From contig NZ_JADNBB010000012.1 of the NCBI RefSeq assembly GCF_015550595.1, positions 31,440 to 95,439 of the forward strand: DNA of 64,000 nt. The letters are read 5' to 3'. The notes under the pieces were generated by a model. The model was not told the origin of the DNA. It searched no databases and was given only the letters and a program-made list of their open reading frames with translations. This DNA comes from Parabacteroides goldsteinii. GTDB taxonomy: Bacteria > Bacteroidota > Bacteroidia > Bacteroidales > Tannerellaceae. Each line of letters opens with the position of its first letter. Position 1 is the stretch's first letter. This document shows positions 19,179 to 27,048 of the stretch, piece by piece. A program made the position numbers and the translations under genes.

Positions 19179-22016
19179 TCAGGACCGGCTGATCTGCAAT
19201 CCCTTATCCGAAAGCCCCATTTCTACAAAACGGGCATTCGGATTACGCGGAGAAGCCGTCAACTGTTTACGTATCAGCAAAGCAGCTTCCGGATCTTTTG
19301 CTACGATATACAAATAGCCACCACCTCCTGCTCCAGGTAGTTTATAGCCTAATGCATAATCTTTTATCTGCGCGATTAATTCTTCCACCGCAGGAGGATT
19401 CGTCCCGGAATCGAGTGCCTTCTTCTGTTCCCAGGTCTTTGCGATAAGTTTACCGTACGTTTCAAAATTACCGCATTGAATAGCATCGAACATATCCAGG
19501 GCATGTATCTTCATTTCTGAAAGCAGACGAAGATGCGTGGTACTATTCAGGAACATACCTTGTACAATCTCTGCCAGGATATTCTTGGCCGTACGGGTTA
19601 TGCCTGTATAATATAATAAATGACAAGCCTGATATTGCGGGTCGGTAAACAAATATTCCGGTAGCCAGCGCACGGAAGGATTCTGATTGAAACCTTCTCC
19701 TGTCTGTAACAGTTTCAGGCCATGTAATACCCCGCCATACTGATCCTGCCAGCCCCCGCCTGTTGTAAGCAGTTGCTCTAAAATCAAGGTACGATATCCT
19801 ATTTTACTTTTATCCCAGGCCAGACCACAAAAATCGGATATTGCTCCAAGCACAGTTGCTGCCAAAATGGAACTGGTCCCAAGTCCCGATCCAGCCGGAA
19901 TAGCCGCCAGTAAAGTAACTTCCAGTCCACAACCAAAACTTTTCAACTGGGCTTCCAGTGAAGAGTGATGCGTTGCTGAAAATTCCGGGATAAAGCCGGC
20001 TAGAGACAAAGCCGCTTTGGGGATAGAGAAAGGAGAACCGATCTTTTTATAATCACGCAATTCATCCCAGGTAGAAACAACTTCCATCGCTCCCAGATCG
20101 ATAGAACGCAAAATGATCTTATATTCTTTCGAAGGCTTTACATATACCTGCAAAGGTGGTTGACCGTTCAACTCGATGGCTACATTGACCACATTCCCCC
20201 CAGCATACATGCAATAAGGAGGGGTATCAGTCCATCCACCAGCCAAGTCGATACGGACCGGGCTTCGTCCCCACACAATCTGGTCACGATATACATTCAG
20301 ATAAGGAGACTGTTTTTCTCCGGATACAGAGCCAATTAATCCTTCCCGCAATAAAGAAAAGGCTTCCTGTTGCTCTCCCTCATACGGTTTCCCTTCCAAT
20401 TGTAATACACGAGCCCGGAACATCCAGTTATGTATCTGTTTCATCAATGGTGTTTCAGAAGGAAGTACATCCGGTAAATCTAGATTTCCCTCTGCAAACT
20501 CGCGAGCGGCATCTGCCAGATCCAACTGGTAGAATACGCTTTTCTCATGATTGACTGCCAACATAGGCCAATTGGCATAACGGAATTTCTCACGCTGGGC
20601 AAAAAGTCTGCTCAGATTGGCACGATCGGATAATTCATTCGCCGACATTTTCTCCGACGACTTCCATATATCCCTGCCACTTTGCAGTTCCGGTTCAGAA
20701 ACCATCCACCGCATAACCAAGCCCAATTCTTCGATATTTTTACAAACCGGAAATAATGCAGCATTCTGTAAGTCTACGAAAGCCTCCAATAGGAAGCCTC
20801 TTTCTTCTGCCCACTTAGCGACAGGATATCCCATAAAGACTGTTTTCTCATCGGTCGATGCTCCTTTAAACAGATCATTGAACCCATACGGACGAGCCAC
20901 CCAGTCCTGTTCTCCGACAGGTACAACATCAATACAAACACCGGACGGGATATCCAATACCCAATCATTTTCTGGAACTCCGGTTATAATATGTCGGTTA
21001 TCCAGCTTCCAGTGCTTACCTATATAGCTGTTCTCAATCCATAACTCCGAATTTGCGGCAGTCAGGGTGATATTAATCGATGCATTCTGAACAAACATGG
21101 CTGGATGAGGTTTAACCTTCCGGTGCATGATAGCCCGCTGATCGCGGACCAGATTCTGCACAGCCAGAGTCGAAGAGATCAGTTCACGGCTCGTCCCATA
21201 ATGATAAAACTCCCCTCCCTCCAAAGGAAGGATAGCCACACTCAACCGGTTCAACTCTTCATCTGGAATACGGGGGTGTTCACCCAAAGCCAGTCCGAAT
21301 TCAGAATAGAGGTCGTATGACTTCATTGTCTTTCCATCGGCTGTATACGAGTGTTTCATCAGCAACTCCATAGCCCTGTCACTTAGTAACCACACACCTA
21401 TATCCATCAGAAAAAGATGTGTCTGGGCCAACTGCCCCAGATCGGCCAGAGAGGGCTTCTGAAGCATAAAGTCTAGCTTATCGGGAGTCTGCCTGTTCGA
21501 TACGAACACGCCATGATTGGTTGCCAGGGCCGGATCGACCCATAACCCGTAACAGACAACATCCACATCCGGAATATCCTGCAACGGTTCACTATTTCGT
21601 ATATATACATCCCCACTGGCAATCAGTGTATGGAGCGATTCAGGAGCTTTCTCCATAATCTCCTCATAAAGGGGAAGCTGCAAAGACAATAGATTTTGTG
21701 ATAACTTCTGCCCCCTCGCCCACCGGAAAACAGGAATTGGTGTCAATATTTTTCCGGAAGGGGCATACCCCGGTAAACGCCGGCTCTGCCCGCCGGCATG
21801 CAATAATATTCTTTTTTCCTTATCCAACCATTCCTTTACCGGTGTTTCCGGAGCTTCATTTTGCCGGCAAGCTTCCACCAGCCAGGTAGTGCCTCCCCCG
21901 GATCCTAAACGGGCACCAACCGGATCGGATGTGCAAAACCATTCATTCCTGCCGACTTTCGCGATTTTATGAAAACTACTCACCAGATTGGGAGGGAGCG
22001 ATAACAACTTTTTCAT
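19179..22016 (-). CDS. fkp: Bifunctional L-fucokinase / GDP-fucose pyrophosphorylase
   Basis: 945 residues, close to the B. fragilis Fkp length. The N-terminal half is the fucose-1-phosphate guanylyltransferase with LGSGGGTTWLVEA and HAGGQSRRLPGYAPSGK. The C-terminal half is a GHMP sugar kinase with the phosphate loop in IPAGSGLGTSSILAATVL, RIDLAGGWTDTPPY and PGAGGGGYL. It salvages free L-fucose through fucose-1-phosphate to GDP-fucose in the cytoplasm. In Bacteroides this supplies fucose to capsules and glycoproteins (known). Next to this cluster it may serve the polysaccharide, but no clear fucosyltransferase is identified here. Confidence 0.95.
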   Translation of the reverse strand: MKKLLSLPPNLVSSFHKIAKVGRNEWFCTSDPVGARLGSGGGTTWLVEACRQNEAPETPVKEWLDKEKRILLHAGGQSRRLPGYAPSGKILTPIPVFRWARGQKLSQNLLSLQLPLYEEIMEKAPESLHTLIASGDVYIRNSEPLQDIPDVDVVCYGLWVDPALATNHGVFVSNRQTPDKLDFMLQKPSLADLGQLAQTHLFLMDIGVWLLSDRAMELLMKHSYTADGKTMKSYDLYSEFGLALGEHPRIPDEELNRLSVAILPLEGGEFYHYGTSRELISSTLAVQNLVRDQRAIMHRKVKPHPAMFVQNASINITLTAANSELWIENSYIGKHWKLDNRHIITGVPENDWVLDIPSGVCIDVVPVGEQDWVARPYGFNDLFKGASTDEKTVFMGYPVAKWAEERGFLLEAFVDLQNAALFPVCKNIEELGLVMRWMVSEPELQSGRDIWKSSEKMSANELSDRANLSRLFAQREKFRYANWPMLAVNHEKSVFYQLDLADAAREFAEGNLDLPDVLPSETPLMKQIHNWMFRARVLQLEGKPYEGEQQEAFSLLREGLIGSVSGEKQSPYLNVYRDQIVWGRSPVRIDLAGGWTDTPPYCMYAGGNVVNVAIELNGQPPLQVYVKPSKEYKIILRSIDLGAMEVVSTWDELRDYKKIGSPFSIPKAALSLAGFIPEFSATHHSSLEAQLKSFGCGLEVTLLAAIPAGSGLGTSSILAATVLGAISDFCGLAWDKSKIGYRTLILEQLLTTGGGWQDQYGGVLHGLKLLQTGEGFNQNPSVRWLPEYLFTDPQYQACHLLYYTGITRTAKNILAEIVQGMFLNSTTHLRLLSEMKIHALDMFDAIQCGNFETYGKLIAKTWEQKKALDSGTNPPAVEELIAQIKDYALGYKLPGAGGGGYLYIVAKDPEAALLIRKQLTASPRNPNARFVEMGLSDKGLQISRS

Positions 22017-22075
22017 ACTTACAATTACATGGAAACGATGAAAATCGCTTCTGTTTAATAATCTATTCTTTAATA

Positions 22076-22107
22076 CAAAAGTAATTTTTCCTACTCAATA
22101 GCACAAT
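22076..22107 (-). promoter_or_regulatory. Promoter of fkp
   Basis: Read on the minus strand, TACTTTTG (22076-22083) fits the -7 element. ATTG (22104-22107) lies 20 bases upstream as a near -33 element. The rest of the 320-base gap up to 22336 is AT-rich with no gene. Confidence 0.55.
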
Positions 22108-22336
22108 AAAACGAACCAGATATTATTTTTCGATTCTGTTTTGGATGTACCGACATTGAAATTTAATTTAATTTCACAATTCAGGATACTATTGATTTAA
22201 ATTATTATATTCATATTTGCAGGGAAAAACAACTTACATATCCAGTTGACGATAAAAAACGTTGGTTTTTACTAATCACCCCTTACCATTTAGTTTTCTG
22301 ACGTATCTTTAGTTATTCATTTAATTTTCAGATTGT

Positions 22337-22939
22337 ATGATATACGGTTATGTAAGAGTCAGTACAGATAAGCAAAGTACTGAAAATCAGCGATTCGAGA
22401 TCGAAAAGTTCGCAAAAGCAAAGAACATGCGTATTGATCGTTGGGTAGAAGAAACAATCAGTGGTACAACTGATGTTGCAGAACGGCAACTTGGTAGATT
22501 AATCAAACAAATCCGTAAAGGGGATGTTTTGGTCACAACCGAATTATCCCGGTTGGGTCGTAATCTTATGCAGGTTATGAGCTTTCTCCATCAATGTATG
22601 GAAAAAGACATTTTCGTGCTTACGGTAAAAGAACGCTACGAGTTAGGAAACAACATCAACAGTAAAATTTTGGCTTTTGCTTTTAGTTTAAGTGCCGAAA
22701 TTGAACGTAACCTGATTTCCCAACGAACCAAGGAAGCATTGGCCAGAAAAAAGAAAGAAGGGACCAAGCTTGGTCGTCCTAAAGGTGGTAAATCCGAGTT
22801 GTATAAGTTATCTGGAAAAGAAGGACAGATACGCAAACTTCTGCAGGAAAAGAAAACCAGATTGTATATAAGTAAGAAGTTAGGAGTAAACCGGCAAACA
22901 CTGAGAGACTTTATGAAAATGAATCCAGAGTTGGATTAA
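22337..22939 (+). CDS. Mpi-like serine site-specific DNA invertase
   Basis: A 200-residue resolvase/invertase. The catalytic domain begins YGYVRVSTDKQS with the nucleophile Ser at residue 9, and contains LSRLGRNL and a long E helix (AFSLSAEIERNLISQRTKEAL). A C-terminal helix-turn-helix spans about 160-195 (LYISKKLGVNRQTLRDFM). Size and sequence style match Mpi, which inverts several capsule promoters in B. fragilis. Here it lies between fkp and the polysaccharide cluster on one side and housekeeping genes on the other. No convincing inversion site is seen beside it, so targets may be elsewhere. Confidence 0.88.
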   Translation: MIYGYVRVSTDKQSTENQRFEIEKFAKAKNMRIDRWVEETISGTTDVAERQLGRLIKQIRKGDVLVTTELSRLGRNLMQVMSFLHQCMEKDIFVLTVKERYELGNNINSKILAFAFSLSAEIERNLISQRTKEALARKKKEGTKLGRPKGGKSELYKLSGKEGQIRKLLQEKKTRLYISKKLGVNRQTLRDFMKMNPELD

Positions 22940-23556
22940 ATATAGAAATATTAAGTTATTGTCAACCGGAGAGTTACTGTCTAAATTGTTAAACAATGCA
23001 ATCCCTGCAAATGAAACCTAAGCTAAATTGTTTATTTAAACTTGTTTGTTCTAAATATGTGGAAAACACTTGTTCCAAAGAATTCAAAGTTAAGAATGTT
23101 TGTGTTCTGAAGGGATATTTTACACTCTATTTCATGATGATTATAAGTACTTTAGAATCAAAACTGAATCAAGAAATATTTCATATTGGATGATTCACAT
23201 ATCAAAGGCAAACATACAGGCAATCTTCGGATAAAAATAGATATTTTTGGGTATAAAACTGTGATTGTAATAAATACACCCAAGGACGAAAATTCAAAGA
23301 ATATAAAAATATGGACACAAGCTTATAAAAATAAAATACAGAATAATCAGATAGCTGGACAACCAACCTAAAATGGATAAACAGCCCAGTTCCCACTTTA
23401 GTATAGAATGATATTTGCAATAGTGAAAACCTGTTATTTTTACCACGTTTTTACACATTATTATACTATAAATTAATTAATAGTGAATAAATACACTATC
23501 TTTGGGATTATTAGTGCTATCAAGAATATTCGTAGAACCTTATAAAAGATAACAGT
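22940..23556. other. AT-rich gap without a recognised gene
   Basis: There are two short open frames, at 22996-23193 (65 codons) and 23186-23371 (61 codons, beginning MDDSHIKGKHTGNL). Neither has a recognisable domain or a clear start signal. The second could be a transposase remnant, but this is only an impression. The ndk promoter lies at its right end. Confidence 0.4.
23497..23504 (+). promoter_or_regulatory. -7 box of ndk
   Basis: TATCTTTG fits TAnnTTTG, 52 bases before the ndk ATG. No good -33 element is seen. Confidence 0.6.
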
Positions 23557-24018
23557 ATGGAAAAGACACTTGTTATATTAAAACCATGTACCATTCAACG
23601 AGGTTTGATCGGTGAAATCATTTCCCGTTTTGAAAAGAAAGGATTAATACTCTGTGGCATGAAAATGATCTGGTTGACTGATGATCTCTTAAGCGAACAC
23701 TATGCCCACCTCAGAGAAAAATCCTTCTTCCAAAGAGTAAAAGATGCCATGGCTGTATGCCCGGTCATTGTTTGTTGTTGGAAAGGAGTCGACGCGGTAC
23801 AGGTAGTTCGTACCCTGGCCGGAGCTACAAATGGCAGAAATGCTGCACCCGGAACCATTCGCGGTGATTATAGCATGAGCGTACAAGAAAATATTGTACA
23901 TGCATCCGACTCTCTCGAAACAGCAGAGATCGAATTAAAGAGATTCTTTAATGAGGATGAACTATTTGACTATAAAATGAATTATTTCCCCAGTCTCTAC
24001 GCAAACGACGAATTTTAA
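23557..24018 (+). CDS. ndk: Nucleoside-diphosphate kinase
   Basis: 153 residues, the usual length. It transfers the gamma-phosphate of ATP to nucleoside diphosphates through a phosphohistidine, here His115 in ENIVHASDS. Other family marks are LVILKPCTIQRGLIGEII at the start, GATNGRNAAPGTIRGDY and the nearby Arg residues. It is monocistronic with its own promoter and a strong terminator. Confidence 0.96.
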   Translation: MEKTLVILKPCTIQRGLIGEIISRFEKKGLILCGMKMIWLTDDLLSEHYAHLREKSFFQRVKDAMAVCPVIVCCWKGVDAVQVVRTLAGATNGRNAAPGTIRGDYSMSVQENIVHASDSLETAEIELKRFFNEDELFDYKMNYFPSLYANDEF

Positions 24019-24035
24019 GGATTCAAAGATAAAAT

Positions 24036-24083
24036 AAAAAGCCGGAAAGGAGTTGATAAGTCTTCTCTTTTCCGGCTTTCTTA
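24036..24083 (+). terminator. Terminator of ndk
   Basis: AAAGCCGGAAAGGAG pairs with CTCTTTTCCGGCTTT around a short loop, followed by a T-rich tail. Confidence 0.85.
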
Positions 24084-24251
24084 TTTCAGATATTTCATTC
24101 TATCCTCCCGGACTGAATGAACAACCTCATTACTAATCTAAAAATCTAATACCATGAAAAACACACTACATCTTATAAACAAGCCCTTAATAGAAAATGT
24201 TCCGAAAAAATAAAGAATTTCATTGCAGTTGTATTATTGCCGAATTGAACC

Positions 24252-24259
24252 TATATTTG
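24252..24259 (+). promoter_or_regulatory. -7 box of the DUF4494-yggS operon
   Basis: TATATTTG lies 46 bases before the ATG at 24306. A weak -33 (GTTG near 24228) is spaced about 20 bases upstream. Confidence 0.6.
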
Positions 24260-24305
24260 TACTGTATTTTAAACACGAGTATAGACAAAATAAAAAGAAA
24301 ATAAT

Positions 24306-24815
24306 ATGCATAGTTGGTTTGAATGTAAAGTCTCCTTCGAAAAAGTACTGGAGAATGGAATGCAAAAGAAAGTAACAGAACCTTACCTGGTTGACGCCCT
24401 GTCATTCACAGAAGCGGAAGCCCGTATCATTGAAGAAATCCGCCCGTTCATCTCCGGCGAATTTACTGTTACAGACATCAAACGCGCCCGCCTTTCAGAA
24501 TTGTTCTTCAACGAGAATGGCGATCGTTTCTATAAAATTAAAGTATACTTTATCACGTTAGACGAAAAAAGCGGTGCAGAAAAGAAAACAGCTGCACAAA
24601 TGCTTGCACAGGCATGCACGCTGAAAGAAGCCATTGCCGTATTGGAAGAAGGCATGAAAGGAACGATGGCCGACTACACAATCGCCTCAGTCACTGAAAC
24701 CATGCTTATGGATGTATTCCCATTCTCTGCCAGCGACGACAAAACTCCTAAATCCGGCGAAGAACTGATTGCCGAACAAAAGAAACAAGCAGAAGACAAA
24801 GTTCAGGAAGCATGA
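24306..24815 (+). CDS. DUF4494 family protein
   Basis: A 169-residue cytoplasmic protein of unknown function, conserved in Bacteroidota. It starts HSWFECKVSFEKVLENG and contains a repeated alternation of beta strands and helices, for example VDALSFTEAEARIIEEI and FYKIKVYFITLDEKSG. The C-terminal 20 residues are Lys/Glu-rich. The stop overlaps the yggS start by four bases (ATGA), so it is translationally coupled to a PLP-homeostasis gene; a related role is inferred, not shown. Confidence 0.85.
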   Translation: MHSWFECKVSFEKVLENGMQKKVTEPYLVDALSFTEAEARIIEEIRPFISGEFTVTDIKRARLSELFFNENGDRFYKIKVYFITLDEKSGAEKKTAAQMLAQACTLKEAIAVLEEGMKGTMADYTIASVTETMLMDVFPFSASDDKTPKSGEELIAEQKKQAEDKVQEA

Positions 24816-25480
24816 GTATCGCCCAGAATATAGTACAATTAAAGGCATCGCTACCGACAAACGTGACATTGGTAGCCGTGTCTAAGTTTCATCCGGCAGA
24901 AGCATTGAAGGAAGCTTACGATGCAGGCCAGCGTGTCTTCGGCGAAAGCAGGGCACAGGAGCTGACGGCTAAACAAAAAGTACTACCGGATGATATCGAA
25001 TGGCACTTTATCGGACCATTGCAAAGTAACAAAGTAAAAGATATTGCACCGTTTATTCATACTATCCACAGTATCGACTCACTTAAGTTGTTACAGGAAG
25101 TAAACAAACAAGCGGCAAAAAACAATCGTGTGATCCGTGTTTTGTTGGAAATACATGTCGCTCAGGAAGACACTAAATACGGAATGACTCCAGACGAATG
25201 TCGTCAACTTTTGCAAAGCGAACAACTGGCCGGACTTGACAATATTCAAATATGCGGATTAATGGGAATGGCGACCTATACCGACGATACCGTTCTCATC
25301 GAACAGGAATTTCACATTTTACATGAACTTTTCATCGAGTTAAAAGCGCTATATTTCATAGGAAATGATAATTTTGCAGAACTATCTATGGGTATGAGCC
25401 ACGATTATCCCGTTGCCATTCGCCAGGGTAGTACCATGATACGGGTTGGAACCAGTATTTTCGGCGAACGCGAGTACTAA
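24812..25480 (+). CDS. YggS/PLPBP family pyridoxal-phosphate homeostasis protein
   Basis: 222 residues, single TIM-barrel family. It binds PLP and tunes vitamin B6 and amino-acid homeostasis without known enzymatic activity. The PLP lysine lies in LVAVSKFHPAEAL. Other motifs are VFGESRAQEL, WHFIGPLQSNK, GLMGMATY and SMGMSHDYPVAIRQGSTMIR, all diagnostic. It is coupled to the DUF4494 gene upstream and followed 21 bases later by a DHOD-like gene. Confidence 0.93.
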   Translation: MSIAQNIVQLKASLPTNVTLVAVSKFHPAEALKEAYDAGQRVFGESRAQELTAKQKVLPDDIEWHFIGPLQSNKVKDIAPFIHTIHSIDSLKLLQEVNKQAAKNNRVIRVLLEIHVAQEDTKYGMTPDECRQLLQSEQLAGLDNIQICGLMGMATYTDDTVLIEQEFHILHELFIELKALYFIGNDNFAELSMGMSHDYPVAIRQGSTMIRVGTSIFGEREY

Positions 25481-25501
25481 TACATTAAAATTGAATCTGA
25501 C

Positions 25502-26479
25502 ATGATTGACATTAAAACTCAATACGCAGGACTAACACTTCGTAATCCTATAATCGTTGGAAGCTCCGGATTGACTAATAACCCGGAACGAAACAAAGAA
25601 TTTGAAAAAGCAGGTGCAGGAGCAATTGTTCTCAAATCCCTTTTTGAAGAACAGATCGAAATGCAAAGCGATTCGCTCATGCAGGACTCCGATTATCCGG
25701 AAGCTGCCGATTATATCCGTGGCTACGTAAAAGCCAATCAGGTAAACAATTATCTGGAACTGATTAAAAAGAGCAAAGAATCATGCACTATCCCCATCAT
25801 CGCCAGTATTAACTGTTATAAGTCGGATGTATGGATAGACTTTGCCCGTCAGATAGAACTGGCCGGTGCAGATGCTCTGGAACTAAATGTATTTTTTCTG
25901 GAAACAAGCCTTGAATACAACCCGGATGAAATACGGGATCTTTACGTCAACATTATCCGGAAAGTAAAAGAAACGGTTTCAATACCTGTTATTATGAAGA
26001 TCGGAAAGAATGTCGGAAATATTCCGGCACTGGTCAACACATTGAAGGTTAATGGTGCAGATGGCGTGGTGATGTTTAACCGCTTCTATCAACCGGATAT
26101 CGATATCAACAGCATGCAGATAGTGTCAGGTAACGTATTCAGTAACCACTCCGACTTAAGTGATACAATTCGTTGGACAGCAATCGTTTCAGGTAAAGTA
26201 CCCGGTATTAGTATTGCATCTTCTACCGGAATACATGATTGGGAAGACGTTATCAAATGCCTGCTGGCAGGTGCTTCTGCTGTACAAATGTGTAGTGCCG
26301 TATACACACACGGAGGTGAGATTATCTCACAGGTCCTGACCTGTGTCGAAGAATGGATGCACCAAGCACATTACCAGAATTTGTCTCAATTCCAGGGAAA
26401 GTTGAACTATGCGAATATTCCAAACCCTGCAATGTACGAACGCTCACAATTCATGAAGTATTTCTCGAACAGAGACTGA
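25502..26479 (+). CDS. Dihydroorotate dehydrogenase-like flavoprotein
   Basis: A 325-residue FMN-binding TIM barrel. It begins DIKTQYAGLTLRNPIIVGSS and has GAGAIVLKSLFEEQI, PVIMKIGKN and GVVMFNRFYQPDID. It belongs to a PyrD-related subgroup common in Bacteroidota whose true substrate is unproven. It lacks an obvious partner electron-transfer gene here, so I would not call it pyrD. It is probably co-transcribed with yggS and ends at a clear terminator. Confidence 0.85.
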   Translation: MIDIKTQYAGLTLRNPIIVGSSGLTNNPERNKEFEKAGAGAIVLKSLFEEQIEMQSDSLMQDSDYPEAADYIRGYVKANQVNNYLELIKKSKESCTIPIIASINCYKSDVWIDFARQIELAGADALELNVFFLETSLEYNPDEIRDLYVNIIRKVKETVSIPVIMKIGKNVGNIPALVNTLKVNGADGVVMFNRFYQPDIDINSMQIVSGNVFSNHSDLSDTIRWTAIVSGKVPGISIASSTGIHDWEDVIKCLLAGASAVQMCSAVYTHGGEIISQVLTCVEEWMHQAHYQNLSQFQGKLNYANIPNPAMYERSQFMKYFSNRD

Positions 26480-26493
26480 CACAAATAATCAAG

Positions 26494-26532
26494 CAAAAAA
26501 AGAGATAAGGAATAAACCTTATCTCTTTTTTT
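26494..26532 (+). terminator. Terminator of the DUF4494-yggS-DHOD operon
   Basis: A perfect stem AAAAGAGATAAGG / CCTTATCTCTTTT with a six-base loop, followed by T residues. Confidence 0.9.
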
Positions 26533-26585
26533 AGCAACTCATATATTATTTTCCACTAAACACTATTTACACCAGAAATATTATT

Positions 26586-26593
26586 TATATTTG
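26586..26593 (+). promoter_or_regulatory. -7 box of the MarR gene
   Basis: TATATTTG lies 22 bases before the ATG at 26616, giving a very short leader. Confidence 0.6.
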
Positions 26594-26615
26594 TACCATC
26601 ATTAAATAAAGCAAT

Positions 26616-26981
26616 ATGGAAGCAATTTGTGTTATAAAGGATATATATAAAACATTATACCAGTTTGAAAAGGCATTTTCAGAGGTACATGAGATCACGA
26701 TCAACGAAGCCATGCTGTTATGTTGCCTGAAAGACAACGAAGCCAAGTCGGCTGGAACAATTTGTGACTATATCGGTTTATCCAACTCACGCGTATCAAA
26801 AGTAATCACGTCGGTAGAAAATAAAGGCTTTATCCGCCGTAGTATCAGTAAAGAAGATAAACGGCAGATGTTCTTCTCGCTTACTCCAAAAGGGAAAGAG
26901 AAAGTACAGCAGATGATGAATGCCGAATTACGTTTTGACGGTCTGTTCGGAAAACTACAACAATGTATGGAAAAAGGGTAA
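26616..26981 (+). CDS. MarR-family transcriptional regulator
   Basis: 121 residues with a winged helix-turn-helix: TICDYIGLSNSRVSKVITSVENKGFIRR is the recognition region (about residues 48-75) and SKEDKRQMFFSLTPKGKE the wing. Such proteins act as dimers and usually respond to small ligands or oxidants. It has two cysteines in LLCCLK (about residue 31) that could be redox-active (inference). It probably controls the following sulfur-transfer enzyme gene. Its stop codon lies in the loop of a hairpin. Confidence 0.88.
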   Translation: MEAICVIKDIYKTLYQFEKAFSEVHEITINEAMLLCCLKDNEAKSAGTICDYIGLSNSRVSKVITSVENKGFIRRSISKEDKRQMFFSLTPKGKEKVQQMMNAELRFDGLFGKLQQCMEKG

Positions 26982-26993
26982 CTCCCTTTTTTT
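26971..26993 (+). terminator. Hairpin over the MarR stop codon
   Basis: AAAAAGGG and CCCTTTTT form an eight-base stem whose five-base loop contains the TAA stop, followed by T residues. It may weakly terminate or attenuate transcription into the next gene. Confidence 0.5.
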
Positions 26994-27048
26994 ACTCATT
27001 TATTTTCCATTAGCAAATATGTATAATAACAATTATAATAATAACAAG

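Noticed and set aside
26920-27048. Longer N-terminus for the sulfur-relay enzyme
   Set aside because: It overlaps the MarR gene, and the extra residues (Asn-rich) precede a canonical FAD-domain start.
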